Program-made: the position numbers and the translations under genes
The notes under the pieces: model-generated
The model's input: only the letters and a program-made list of their open reading frames with translations
Database searches by the model: none
Told to the model about the DNA's origin: nothing
Assembly (NCBI GenBank): GCA_917880885.1
Contig: OU862917.1
Span: 24,726,104-24,790,103, forward strand
Length of the DNA stretch: 64,000 nucleotides
Reading direction: 5' to 3'
From: Limnephilus marmoratus
Taxonomy: Eukaryota; Arthropoda; Insecta; Trichoptera; Limnephilidae
Part shown: positions 1-13,200 of the stretch, piece by piece
Layout: each line of letters begins with the position of its first letter
Position numbering within the stretch: position 1 is the stretch's first letter

Positions 1-493
1 TACTATAGGCGACATCTATTAACCTTTGGAGCGCTTGGCAACCAAAAAGTGAAAACCAAGATCTGATGTTTTGGCCCTTCAGTGGTTAATGAAAATAGAT
101 ACTATGCATCTCATTTAAATTCACTGTTGCTTTAAACTTTAAATCTTGGCTATTTTATGCTGGAATTTTGAATCATTCATCATCGCTGTAAATTTTAATT
201 TATCCACCATCATTAACAAATGCTTGTTGGATTCCTACAACGTTTAATACATTCTTCATTAATAATCATAATTTGTTTGGTTGTTTTGGAGACTACTCTT
301 AAATATTTAGATTTAAAATTTTATTGCCGGCAAACCGAGCTTATATATTTTTTTTAAACTTATGCTTTTACATTACATGCCTCACTGGACAACGTTTGTT
401 CTGAGACGGTTATTTCGCAAATTGTGTTTTCTCTGTGAGATTCAACCAGAATTGAACCACATCTCTCTTCCTGTCTACCAGATATTGATTATG
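1..493. other. AT-rich sequence, nothing recognised
   Basis: No long reading frame, RNA gene or repeat boundary was recognised here. The stretch ends at the left inverted repeat of the element that follows. Confidence 0.5.
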
Positions 494-1262
494 AATAGGC
501 CACTTGCATCACATTTTTTTCCGGTTTAGGCAAATATTCTAAGAATTTCCGTGTTTTTTATTATTTTTTAATCCAAATCAGACCTTTTTTATAAACCGGA
601 AAGACAGGACATAATTTTATGGGTGCGAAAAAACGATAATTACATAGCCGAAAATCATTTAAACAAAGAACGTTTTCCTCACGAATGGCACAGGAGAATA
701 ACGAGGCATACCAAAAATATTACATCTCATAAATGTATTTTTCCTTGATCGATCTTATTGATCACAAATCATTATAATTTTCAATGTCTATATTACTAAA
801 TCCAATGTAATATACTTGTACTTGTAAATTATATTGATAATAAGAATATTATAAAATTTTATTTTGTTGAAATAAGCACCATTACCATTATATCTACCTC
901 TAAAACAAGTACAGACAACATAGAATGTACGGGGTTCTCTTCAACAACATCTGTCAAAAAGTCAAACCAAATGATAAGTTCACAGAGAACAAACAATAAA
1001 TCTAGTCTAAACGTTAAATGACAAATTAAAAAATTCGCCTGAAATCAAAGGGTTGCCATATAAGAAAATTAAATTATTTAGAACATTTTCGGAGACGGGA
1101 CGCTTTCATGTATTGACGTCAAGGGCCAAAATAATGGATTTATTTATTTAAAAAAAAATGTATATTTCTGAAAATTTTGCTAACATTTTCGTAATCTTAG
1201 TAAAAAAATCTATCCACACGATTTTTTCCAAGTCGTTATGAAATCCATGCAAGTGGCCTATT
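494..1262. mobile_element. Non-autonomous DNA element with 16-bp TIRs
   Basis: Perfect inverted termini AATAGGCCACTTGCAT occupy 494-509 and, as reverse complement, 1247-1262. The 769-bp body is AT-rich and has no coding frame. The nearest flanking duplication is the 3-bp 'atg' at 491-493 and 1263-1265. A wider 'tgattat' also occurs on both sides but not flush with the TIRs, so the target-site length is uncertain. The superfamily was not recognised. Confidence 0.6.
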
Positions 1263-2035
1263 ATGATTATATAATTCTTTCCAACTTTTCCTTTACTTTA
1301 CCAAACAACATTTCCTTTAATCCACTCGACATGCCTGCCGCATAATTCCAAGATGCACTCGCCTCCTTCCTCCTTTTACATTGTATTTGAATCGGATCCG
1401 TCTGGGGATCCCGCCGTACGGCAGCAGCCAGTAGCAGGCAGCAGCCAGCAGCCAGTTAGCGAGTGATGGCGATTATCCCGATTTAACGATCCGTTTTATA
1501 GGCCCGGCGCAGCTGGTGTCTGAGCTCTGAAGGCTTGTATCCCTGGAGATGATATATTTGCCAATATGTGCTATTGTTTCCCTTAGAGTACCTATGCACG
1601 ACTACATGAGTTTTTTTTTAAATTAGTTTATTTAAATTAGTTTGTACACGATTATGGCTTAAGTGATAATTACACTAAGAGTTATTATTATTAGTATAAA
1701 GCAAAATTAAGAAAAAATGTAAGTGTTCACAGTCCTCCTCACAAGGATTTCCTGTACTAAGGCGGCTTGAAGTTTTTATATTGTTTTATTGAGTTATCTA
1801 CTTTTCTGTCTTCATAATGTTTGCAAGTTTAACATTTAAGTTGAATCAGTTTTCTGAGTCGTGTTTTGTCTTTAGTTTTAAATACATTCCTTTATTTTTT
1901 TGTTTGGTTTTGGTAAGGCATTTTATAGTTTCGTAGCGCGGGTTGTTTCTCAGAATTTTAATGTTTCACTTTAAATTTAACGTTATATTCATGTTTTGTG
2001 AAAGTTCTATTCAAGTTCGGTTATGTGTATTTTTT
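1263..2035. other. Intergenic sequence with a CAG-rich GC island
   Basis: Mostly AT-rich. Around 1384-1520 the composition shifts sharply to GC, with repeated CAGCAGCC-like words and no open frame long enough to support. This may be the end of an unrecognised repeat. Confidence 0.4.
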
Positions 2036-3225
2036 ATTTTATTTTATTTTATTTATTTGGGAGACCAACAGTTTACATTAACAACAAAGTATATAATAAT
2101 TGAGTACAATAATTGAACCAATTAGAGGTTTCCACATGGGTATTGTATACAAGTGTGTAGTTATTCCAGAAATATTTACTCATAAAAAATTACATTTCAA
2201 GAGACGAATTACGAGTTATTTAGGTGGGGATAGGAAAGGGGTAGGATGGGGGGGGATCGGTTAAGTTGAGGTATAGTAATAAAAATATGCGTGACAAAAA
2301 ATTAAAAGAGAGAGAAAAAAAAAAGAAAAAAAAAGGAAGTTTATAGAGTGGTGGTTGTATTAGAGGGTATCTATAAGTATTGTTATTGTAGAGTATCGAG
2401 AGAGTATCTGTGTGATTTTAAGGAGTGTGGTGCAGAGTTAAAAATGTCAAATTGTGTATAGTGTGTGTTGAAAGTGTTGGATGCACGATAGATGAAAGAG
2501 TTCTGTTTAGAATTAGTGTTGCACCGAGGGAGGCTAAGAATCATGTCTGATCTTGTTTGTCTGTTTGGAACTCGTATCTGTATTCGTTCTAGGAGTGCTG
2601 GACAATCTACAACGGATCTGGCTATTTTTTGAAGAAAAAGTACATCGGCCGAGCTTCTTCGAGCTTCTAATGGTAGTATATTGAAGTACGCGGCTGAATC
2701 TTGGTGACTTAGGTGTGGGCGGAAGCTGCGGAAATCTAAGTATCTTATAAAACGATTTTGAACACGTTCTAGATTTTCCACATATGATTTGTATTGCGGA
2801 TTCCAAACTTGTGATGCGTATTCTAGTAAGCTACGGACATAAGCAAAATATAGGATTTTCATTGTTCTAAAGTTATTGAATTTTTTACATGTCCTAAGAA
2901 TGAATCCTAACATTTTCGAAGCTTTTGATGTGACTGAGTCTATATGAATATCAAAAATAAGCTTAGAGTCCAATGTCACTCCCAAATCTTTGACTTCTGT
3001 TTTGTTGATTAATATTGAGCCGTTCAGATTATATTCATAGGTAACGATATTTTTATTTCGTGTGAAGTTCACGATGAAGCACTTCTTAACATTGATTTTA
3101 AGGGTATGCTGTGTACAGTAAACATTAAGACGGTTTAGGTCCTCCTGCATTTTTTGACAGTCAGCAGTACATCTGATGGGATAAAAAACCTTCATATCAT
3201 CTGCGTAAAGTAATGTTTTGGAGTG
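2036..3225 (-). pseudogene. Jockey/CR1-type LINE, 3' half (RT C-terminus and 3' UTR)
   Basis: The minus frame from 3225 to 2383 encodes the YADD catalytic core of a non-LTR reverse transcriptase, immediately inside the junction with the giant-LTR element. The usual thumb and C-terminal tail follow (TLKINVKKC, SLLEYASQVWNP, LERVQNRFIRYL). A 3' UTR and a TAAAA-type tail run to about 2036. The other half lies at 15506-16345. Removing the insert and one copy of the 4-bp duplication rejoins the codons in frame across the RT. The copy is interrupted and so inactive. The assignment to the Jockey/CR1 group comes from motifs only; the exact clade is uncertain. Confidence 0.85.
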
Positions 3226-6200
3226 TGTAATGGTCCGCCACCCTTGGCTTTTGACACCAATTGTGATGAACCCTACCTAGCTGATTTACTTTTCTAAGCT
3301 TCTACCTCGTAGTTTAAATCTCGTAGCTCCTGTCTCATAGCCACGCTCATAATTCTACCCTTATGTCCTACTGATCACACCACTAGGTATGATGGCCTGA
3401 CTCAACCCTCCTTTCGGTTTATTTCTACCTCAGGCTCGTGATTTCTAAACCCCTATACATTATAATCTAGCTAAACCTACCCTATCTTCTTAAATCCCTG
3501 CGATTTTTTCACAGTAATCAAGATTTAAGATTTTAGTTCACATTATTTCTATAATCTGCGTTGTGTATTTTTTGTTTTAGATTTTACATCTGTTTGCATA
3601 CTTAATATGCACACATATGTAGAGAAGATAATGTATTACGTGTGGTAACCCATAGATTCTTTTAGAGAAAGGGTGAGAATCTTCCGATTTATTAATTATT
3701 ATTATTTGAGTATCTTTTACCGAGTTTGATAAACTAACCCCACCTTAGACTTTGTGTCTATTTGATTGCCGTAGGAATTTAGTGTGTTTATTTAATTCTT
3801 CCTATCACCGCTGATACATCGATAACATAAACAACAGTTAACAAATTACATCATTTCAAAAATAAAACCTTATCTTACCAGTGTAGAATGTTCATATTCG
3901 AGAGTCCGGTTTTCTCAATTGGAGTTCTTGTCTGCAGCTTCCCATAACATAATGTGTTTGTAGTCATAGTTAGTGTTATTGGTTAGTATTCGCAAAATTG
4001 TTGAAAGAGCAGGAATGGATGGATATGGGGAGGGGGATAATATGTTTGCTGAAAAGTCGGCTCCTCCGCTAACCAAGTGAAAACCGATGAACAACAATTA
4101 CAAACTCGAATTCTCCCAGTACGTTTGCTAGGCTTGTCCTTAGATCCGAGTTTTACTCTCTTCGACGAGCGTCTCATGCTATGAAAGGGGCCCTTCACGC
4201 CAGCAGGGGGAATACCAAGTCTTCATGCCGTTTTTCTGTCCCACTCCGACTTCCGACGCCTCCGGGTTGAATTTAACTCTACTGAGTCTAGAAGGGGTAT
4301 TTCATGTCTTCCCTTATCATGTCTCTATCCGTTAAATGTGGCGTAAGCTTGTGACGGGCAGATCCTTCCTCCCACGTGACCGACCCAGCGTTACACTCCA
4401 CCTCTGACTAGCTGACATAAAACTCACCTCGTGAACCTTATGTTTGCTTTCAGGTTTGACAAGAACTTCCGGTATGCGAATAACCTGTAGCTTTAATGCC
4501 GCGTCTGCGTATTGTCCGCACACGTCCTTCCTCTTCCCCGTATGCCCCACCTCGACAATACCGCCACAAGATCAAAGCTCTCTCCGTTCGGGAAAGGTTG
4601 ACACTTACATTTCCGGATGGCTCATAAACACATACCGTAGCCTTGAAACTTACGTTCGAGAAAAGTTAGGATTCAGGACTGTATGAGTATTTGAACACCA
4701 GTGTTTTTTAAATGAGGTCACTAGCTCCTCGTGTATTAGGTTTTAGGATTATGGGTATTTATGGGTTCTTGGATACCTACTTGCTATAAGAAAGATTTAA
4801 AACGAGATAAGTCAAGTTGTCATTGAATTAATGACCTCCTGAATAATTGTGATGAGCTCTCTTTGAGTTTGAAGCTAGTCGCAGTACTTTACTTTGCGAA
4901 ATTTTGCGCGCGGAATCAATGCTACCTATTGGCGATTGCTCTAGTATAATCAGTTGTTTAGAATTGAGTGAATTTAACGTCGATTTTTCTTTCACATATT
5001 GGGCGAAGTTTCCGTCGTAAGCTATGATTGATAAACCTGCCCCTTGACTTTTGTGCTTTTGTTCTGTTTATTCGTTGATGGAATTTAGGTGACCGTGTCA
5101 TTGAACTCTAATCGAAATTTTAGATACACAATCGAAGGTCATATAACATACCCTAATCTCGTCGGAGAAAGGATTCGGTAGGTATTAGCTATACCTATCA
5201 ATTTGCTATTTCTATTGATTTTTGCGTTACGTATTTCATTTCTCATGGTTATTTGTTTATTTAATTTATGTGTTGTCGTTAATTATTTTCCTTCGTCTTA
5301 TTGTTATTATTATTATTCAAGTACGCCAATGTAATTACCTAGAATGATTAAGAAGCACACTCCTATGACATCTTGTAATACCTAATTAAATTGTGCCAAT
5401 AGTTAATTAACTCCGATGAACGAAAGACCGATATTAAATAGGTACATCATTTTTATGGTTTGTTTGTTTACTCTTCACACAGACGACCTTCGGTATACTG
5501 ACCTACTTTGGAGATTGTTTATTTCTACGGTCATTGTCCTTTTGAAGCACGATTCATCGTTTAACTAATTATTTCTTATTTATTTGACCTAGTTTTGCTT
5601 AAACACTGATCATTTAAATAGGTACCTTGCTAACCTAGAGGTATCTGGATGACCTAGTTTCAACTAAGGTATAATTTGCTTGACCTACATAGTTCTGAGA
5701 AATATAGGTATTTCGGTTACGAATCGAACTGATATCTTACGTCGCATTCCTTATACGCGCTTAAATAAACATTACACCTACCTAACTAAAACAAGTACTT
5801 GTATGACCTAATTTATAAGTAGGTATTTGTTTGTTTGACCTAATTTTGAGACGCTTGTATACTCCCGCACACGAAATATAGAATAAAGAGCTTCCACGAT
5901 AGTCATTTATTACGTTCTACGCGCCTCGATTCGTTTTATATGAGTTATAATAAATTAGCGTATTTACCTAACTGAAGTAAATACCTACATATGTATCCTA
6001 ACTCTAAAGCAGGTATTTCCTGTTTGACCCACTTTCGAGCAAGTGAAAATTGTTATTAGTGTGTTAGTGACAAACTTCAAAGGTCCGATTGATTTATTGG
6101 TGATGCACGCTCGTCCCTTTCTTCTTTGTCTCTGAAAATAATTAATAATTGGTTTTATCTTACCGCCCTCGATCGATTACAATTTTTCCCAGTCGGAACT

Positions 6201-8509
6201 TTCATAACTTCGACATTGTGATCGAGGTTTTCCTTTTTTTTCGTTTCCTAGCTAATGGATTCCTATCGGCCCTTTTTGAGAAAAGACTCTGATGATGAAA
6301 AAAACTCTTCAAATATCTGTCTATTTAAAATTCACTTCGGTATTTCGCTTAGTTCCTCAACCTCGTATTAATTACTGTTTTATTTCATTCGCCTTCGAGA
6401 GGTGATTCATCAAATAACAAATCAGATGTTTAATTTTATTGTCCGGAATTAGGTAAATTATTATTTATTCTCAATATTTTAATATCACTTTAGAATTAAT
6501 AACCGTAGATACGCACGTTTTCCAAGTGTACGAATTATTATCACTACTGTTTATTACAATTTCGTTATTCAATTCACAAAGGATTTTTAACCGCTTTATT
6601 ATTGAACCACTGTAGTTTAAACGTGACTCGAACAATTCGTTATTGTTATTTATTTTACATATGTCATGTTATTTAAAGTAAGGTTAAAGTTTTAATTATT
6701 ATATCACCTATAGTTAATTTTAAAATCGCGTGTTATATTTTCTTTTATCCGGTAATTTGATTTATTTTAAGACACTGGATTTTTGTTAAATGTTATAAAA
6801 CCACTAAATATAAGTTGTAAGAAAGAACCCCGAATGTCAATTAATTCTTATTTACTGACTTTAAACACTTTCATTATAAAACACCCGAACTTTCGCGAAG
6901 TATTATTTAGGCACTTTTCCGGACTCTCCGTTGATCGTCTTTGAAATTTTTATTCCTCAATTTTAAAGGGAAAATAAAACACTGAATTTACTATTTTTTT
7001 GCAAACACTTGTAGACATTTTTCAACTCTACTAGAAGCACTAGTTTACTAGTCTTCTTCGCGCACCTTTACATTTTTCTTGATCGCGCACTTCCCGTTAT
7101 TTCATCCGAACTCTCCCTCAATCTCCCAACGAATTCCCTTTCTTTATCAAACCATGGTCTTTTAAAAACTTTTTAGAGCTCTCCTTTCATAGAAAAATCA
7201 CCCCTGATCGCCCAGACTTTCATAGGAAAAGGACCAAATTCGGTTCCTCCGTATATGACCTTTTGTCAAATCTCTGCTAATTCCCTATCTCATGTCTTAG
7301 AACCAAATTAGTTTAGTGTCTCTCTCTCGTAAAAAATCACATAAATTTTCTCATTGACAGGTATTTATATTAAAAATTTCATGTACTTGCTCGTAATTCA
7401 TTTTTTTAATGCCTACACCATAAAAGTAATGTTTTTATTTTAGAGTAAATATTCGTATTTAACTTGTATAATTTTGTTTAGGTCGTTTCGTGTTAATGAT
7501 ACCCTTAATTGCTTGAAATCATGTTCTATAATTTTATTTGGATAAAGTCATATCAACAAAGTGATAGCCAACCTTTTTTCTCTAGTCAAACGGTTAGCGA
7601 TTCCTTCAACGGTTCTCACGCATTTCCCAGTGTCAGGCTACGTTAAGCATCTTTTCCTGTGATTTGATTTAATTGTAGAGTGACCAAAATGTACCGTGGC
7701 CTTTGATATGCAATATTTTCAATATCCTGTTTATCGTGAATAGTGTTGTCAGATCAGAGTAATCCTTATATCGGTACCTATTAAAGTCAATTTAAGTAGT
7801 TCCAATCAGTTTTCTTTTGAGATATTTGGCTCTAATAACTTCGTTTCACCATTCCATTTCCATATCAATAGATTTTCCCACTTTTTCAGGTTATTATATT
7901 CAGTTTGTGAAAATTTTCGAGATTCTACCCGTTTTTTGTGATCATTCCAGATCGGTTTTAATTAAATCGACCCCTGGGACCATTCATGTTACGTTTTCCG
8001 TGCCCTTATTGATGATTTTTCATTTACTTATTTTCAACATTTCCGCCTAAGATTTTCTTGTTTCCATTTGAAACGTTAGGTGCCCAAAACCTGCAGTTCT
8101 CGATCGCGCCTTAAATAAACACGACCCGGGTCAATAATCCTTCAACTCTTTGTCTTTAGTTCTGTTTACTATTCCGTTCGTTGAACTTTCGTTCCTGTGG
8201 GAAAGAATTCAAGGCCGCTCAATCTGATCAAAGCCCACTAAAACGATACACGCCTATAATTTCTCTGATTGGTTCAAATTATTTTTAATCGCCTTATTTA
8301 CTCTCTCATTGGCAGAATCCAAACTTCCTTTGTCCTCGAGATAGCTATGATATGGGGGTTCCCTCGCTCCAGTCTCTATGCAGATTTCTGTATAGTTCCC
8401 AACTGCTCGGACAGATGTCGCCGAATGTACCATTTTCTCTACATAATATTTAGAGGAAAAATTTTTTTCTTGTAGGCTTCTCGTAGGTTGAAGGTTGGCA
8501 TTCATCACA
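3226..8509 (-). repeat. Giant LTR, left copy (probable 3' LTR)
   Basis: About 5284 bp, near-identical to 10221-15505 at an offset of 6996 (6995 for the first bases). Differences seen include 3232 (g/a), a small indel near 3240, 3768 (g/t), 6306 (t/c), 6428 (g/a), 6848 (t/c), 6980 (c/a) and 8304 (t/c). The longest open frames are under 90 codons, occur identically in both copies and resemble no known protein. Confidence 0.85.
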
Positions 8510-8519
8510 GCCCCCCTAT
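8510..8519 (-). other. Polypurine tract of the giant-LTR element
   Basis: The plus strand reads gcccccctat, which is ATAGGGGGGC on the minus strand, abutting the left LTR. This is where the plus-strand primer of an LTR retrotransposon is expected, and it sets the element's orientation. Confidence 0.65.
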
Positions 8520-8792
8520 AGTTATAATTCCAGCGGTAAACACGCCTCCTAGTGTTAGTTGATGGAATTAGAACTAAACATAGATCTAATTTTGTGCAAT
8601 CTTCCTTAAATCTTCCCTTTTTGTTCTTTTCTTCAAACTTGTTGCGCGCCCCTGCCTTTCACTATTTTATATCGTAGAATTTTGTTCGGTTTTCCTCTGT
8701 GCTGAAACCATTTTTCAATGTACTCTTGTCTACTCAATGACCTATTTAAGTCGGCTAACTTACGTCAGTTGCTGTACCTACTCTTTGTCCTA

Positions 8793-8880
8793 CCCCCCTA
8801 AGATTCTTACTTCCACAAACTCCCCCCTAAGACTCTACTTCCGTAAGCTCCCCCCCCTAAGATTTTACTTCACCGATCTC
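8793..8880 (-). repeat. Three tandem purine-tract modules
   Basis: Three units of about 30 bp each contain a C run followed by TAAGA and TACTTCC (plus strand). On the minus strand each gives a TTAGGGGGG-like tract resembling the element's polypurine tract. They may be extra internal purine tracts or decayed duplications of the 3' end. Confidence 0.6.
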
Positions 8881-9825
8881 ATTTAATTTTTTCCAATGAA
8901 TTGAGGTATTTATAAGCTCACGGGCCGCTTATTAGGAATTGAATCACCTTCAATCATCGTTATTATAATTCAGGGAGTCATTATTTATACAATATTTCCC
9001 TAAACAATCTGCAACATAGCTATGTGCAATAATTTTTAATGCAACCCGGCTTTGTTTGTTTATTTATTTTTATGCACGAATACACAAATGTATAACGTAC
9101 CTAAACCCCGTTTTAAACAAGTTACCCCCTCCTAAATTCGGATGCGTTTTAAACCACTCCGCTTATTTGCCCTATATTGCAAATCGGAAATAACTCGGTC
9201 ACCCGAGAAATATGCAAACCACTGGTAAGGCTAGATTTCTAATTCATTCAGCCGACATCTATGTAATGATGTACCTAAAGGTCCAATCCATCCCTGTTAC
9301 ACGTTTGAACGCAACGATTTGAAAGTCACACTGTAAATATTTTATTTTATTTTTATCCGTCCTTTGCTGTGTATGTTATGTTGATTTTATTTATTTTTAT
9401 GTCACCGTGTCAAAAGAAGTATTTATTTATAAAATCCTTCAACTCGAAGGAACCAATAATACCCTCGACCACTATTAACATAAACAACGTCATTTGATTA
9501 ACTATCGTAAGTATATCTTTTTTTCACAGTAACATCTCGAGTTGTTCAATAACAAAGATTTCGGTCACAAAACCTTGTCACAACCGTACGTGTTTGTGAC
9601 CATATCACCACTTCCTCGCGACAGTGTTTATTCAATTGTTTGTTTACATAACCGCGTTTTATTATTAGTGTTATTTGACTGATTTGAATTCGAGTGTTTT
9701 AGTCCGTCGGAGGTATGCAATGTTGTTTATATAACAGCTTTTTTATTTATCAATACGCACCACCCTTCTAAATCTGGGTCAACATTCCTGGGTGTTATGA
9801 GATTTATGATTTTTATCTGGTATAA

Positions 9826-10100
9826 GGCACGTTTTTCACTTTTTGTTTTAAAATATTTGGTTTTTGAGTTATTATTTTTTTTTTTCGACTGTTTTATTTA
9901 ATGGTACGTTTTTTTTTTCCACTTGTTTCACGTTTAATGAAGATGTTTTAATGGCACGTTTTTCACTTTTCGTTTAAATTATTTTTTTGATTTATTGTTA
10001 TATTTCTACTGTATAATTTAATGATGCGATTTTTTTTTCCACTTGTTTTATGTAATCTGAAGTTGTTTTAATGGCACGTTTTTCACTTTTCGTTTAAAAT
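9826..10100. repeat. Tandem repeat, about 120-bp unit, three copies
   Basis: The word GGCACGTTTTTCACTTTT recurs near 9827, 9952 and 10072. Each copy is followed by related AT-rich sequence that includes ATTTTTTTTTCCACTTGTTT. Non-coding. Confidence 0.7.
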
Positions 10101-10220
10101 ATTCACTTTTTTTTTCCAATTAATTATAATTTCATTTATTTGTTCATTTTATTTTATTTTTATAATATCTCAGAATTCTCTCAACTTGTAACCTTTACTC
10201 TCCTGGTCCGCGGCAACAGT

Positions 10221-13200
10221 TGTAATGATCCGCCCTCCCTTGGCTTTTGACACCAATTGTGATGAACCCTACCTAGCTGATTTACTTTTCTAAGCTTCTA
10301 CCTCGTAGTTTAAATCTCGTAGCTCCTGTCTCATAGCCACGCTCATAATTCTACCCTTATGTCCTACTGATCACACCACTAGGTATGATGGCCTGACTCA
10401 ACCCTCCTTTCGGTTTATTTCTACCTCAGGCTCGTGATTTCTAAACCCCTATACATTATAATCTAGCTAAACCTACCCTATCTTCTTAAATCCCTGCGAT
10501 TTTTTCACAGTAATCAAGATTTAAGATTTTAGTTCACATTATTTCTATAATCTGCGTTGTGTATTTTTTGTTTTAGATTTTACATCTGTTTGCATACTTA
10601 ATATGCACACATATGTAGAGAAGATAATGTATTACGTGTGGTAACCCATAGATTCTTTTAGAGAAAGGGTGAGAATCTTCCGATTTATTAATTATTATTA
10701 TTTGAGTATCTTTTACCGAGTTTGATAAACTAACCCCACCTTAGACTTTGTGTCTATTTGATTTCCGTAGGAATTTAGTGTGTTTATTTAATTCTTCCTA
10801 TCACCGCTGATACATCGATAACATAAACAACAGTTAACAAATTACATCATTTCAAAAATAAAACCTTATCTTACCAGTGTAGAATGTTCATATTCGAGAG
10901 TCCGGTTTTCTCAATTGGAGTTCTTGTCTGCAGCTTCCCATAACATAATGTGTTTGTAGTCATAGTTAGTGTTATTGGTTAGTATTCGCAAAATTGTTGA
11001 AAGAGCAGGAATGGATGGATATGGGGAGGGGGATAATATGTTTGCTGAAAAGTCGGCTCCTCCGCTAACCAAGTGAAAACCGATGAACAACAATTACAAA
11101 CTCGAATTCTCCCAGTACGTTTGCTAGGCTTGTCCTTAGATCCGAGTTTTACTCTCTTCGACGAGCGTCTCATGCTATGAAAGGGGCCCTTCACGCCAGC
11201 AGGGGGAATACCAAGTCTTCATGCCGTTTTTCTGTCCCACTCCGACTTCCGACGCCTCCGGGTTGAATTTAACTCTACTGAGTCTAGAAGGGGTATTTCA
11301 TGTCTTCCCTTATCATGTCTCTATCCGTTAAATGTGGCGTAAGCTTGTGACGGGCAGATCCTTCCTCCCACGTGACCGACCCAGCGTTACACTCCACCTC
11401 TGACTAGCTGACATAAAACTCACCTCGTGAACCTTATGTTTGCTTTCAGGTTTGACAAGAACTTCCGGTATGCGAATAACCTGTAGCTTTAATGCCGCGT
11501 CTGCGTATTGTCCGCACACGTCCTTCCTCTTCCCCGTATGCCCCACCTCGACAATACCGCCACAAGATCAAAGCTCTCTCCGTTCGGGAAAGGTTGACAC
11601 TTACATTTCCGGATGGCTCATAAACACATACCGTAGCCTTGAAACTTACGTTCGAGAAAAGTTAGGATTCAGGACTGTATGAGTATTTGAACACCAGTGT
11701 TTTTTAAATGAGGTCACTAGCTCCTCGTGTATTAGGTTTTAGGATTATGGGTATTTATGGGTTCTTGGATACCTACTTGCTATAAGAAAGATTTAAAACG
11801 AGATAAGTCAAGTTGTCATTGAATTAATGACCTCCTGAATAATTGTGATGAGCTCTCTTTGAGTTTGAAGCTAGTCGCAGTACTTTACTTTGCGAAATTT
11901 TGCGCGCGGAATCAATGCTACCTATTGGCGATTGCTCTAGTATAATCAGTTGTTTAGAATTGAGTGAATTTAACGTCGATTTTTCTTTCACATATTGGGC
12001 GAAGTTTCCGTCGTAAGCTATGATTGATAAACCTGCCCCTTGACTTTTGTGCTTTTGTTCTGTTTATTCGTTGATGGAATTTAGGTGACCGTGTCATTGA
12101 ACTCTAATCGAAATTTTAGATACACAATCGAAGGTCATATAACATACCCTAATCTCGTCGGAGAAAGGATTCGGTAGGTATTAGCTATACCTATCAATTT
12201 GCTATTTCTATTGATTTTTGCGTTACGTATTTCATTTCTCATGGTTATTTGTTTATTTAATTTATGTGTTGTCGTTAATTATTTTCCTTCGTCTTATTGT
12301 TATTATTATTATTCAAGTACGCCAATGTAATTACCTAGAATGATTAAGAAGCACACTCCTATGACATCTTGTAATACCTAATTAAATTGTGCCAATAGTT
12401 AATTAACTCCGATGAACGAAAGACCGATATTAAATAGGTACATCATTTTTATGGTTTGTTTGTTTACTCTTCACACAGACGACCTTCGGTATACTGACCT
12501 ACTTTGGAGATTGTTTATTTCTACGGTCATTGTCCTTTTGAAGCACGATTCATCGTTTAACTAATTATTTCTTATTTATTTGACCTAGTTTTGCTTAAAC
12601 ACTGATCATTTAAATAGGTACCTTGCTAACCTAGAGGTATCTGGATGACCTAGTTTCAACTAAGGTATAATTTGCTTGACCTACATAGTTCTGAGAAATA
12701 TAGGTATTTCGGTTACGAATCGAACTGATATCTTACGTCGCATTCCTTATACGCGCTTAAATAAACATTACACCTACCTAACTAAAACAAGTACTTGTAT
12801 GACCTAATTTATAAGTAGGTATTTGTTTGTTTGACCTAATTTTGAGACGCTTGTATACTCCCGCACACGAAATATAGAATAAAGAGCTTCCACGATAGTC
12901 ATTTATTACGTTCTACGCGCCTCGATTCGTTTTATATGAGTTATAATAAATTAGCGTATTTACCTAACTGAAGTAAATACCTACATATGTATCCTAACTC
13001 TAAAGCAGGTATTTCCTGTTTGACCCACTTTCGAGCAAGTGAAAATTGTTATTAGTGTGTTAGTGACAAACTTCAAAGGTCCGATTGATTTATTGGTGAT
13101 GCACGCTCGTCCCTTTCTTCTTTGTCTCTGAAAATAATTAATAATTGGTTTTATCTTACCGCCCTCGATCGATTACAATTTTTCCCAGTCGGAACTTTCA

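Larger units (their letters stand above)
8510..10220 (-). other. Non-coding core of the giant-LTR element
   Basis: The 1711-bp core has no gag, protease, RT or integrase motif in any frame. It carries the polypurine tract at its left edge, three further purine tracts (8793-8880) and a tandem repeat near its right edge (9826-10100). If it contains a packaging signal, that cannot be recognised by eye. Confidence 0.7.

Noticed and set aside
3915..4686. Small open frames (60-80 codons) repeated identically near 3.9-4.7 kb and 10.9-11.7 kb
   Set aside because: They are identical only because they lie in the two giant LTRs. They overlap on both strands, have no recognisable motif, and a pair of LTRs differing by about eight bases cannot show coding constraint.
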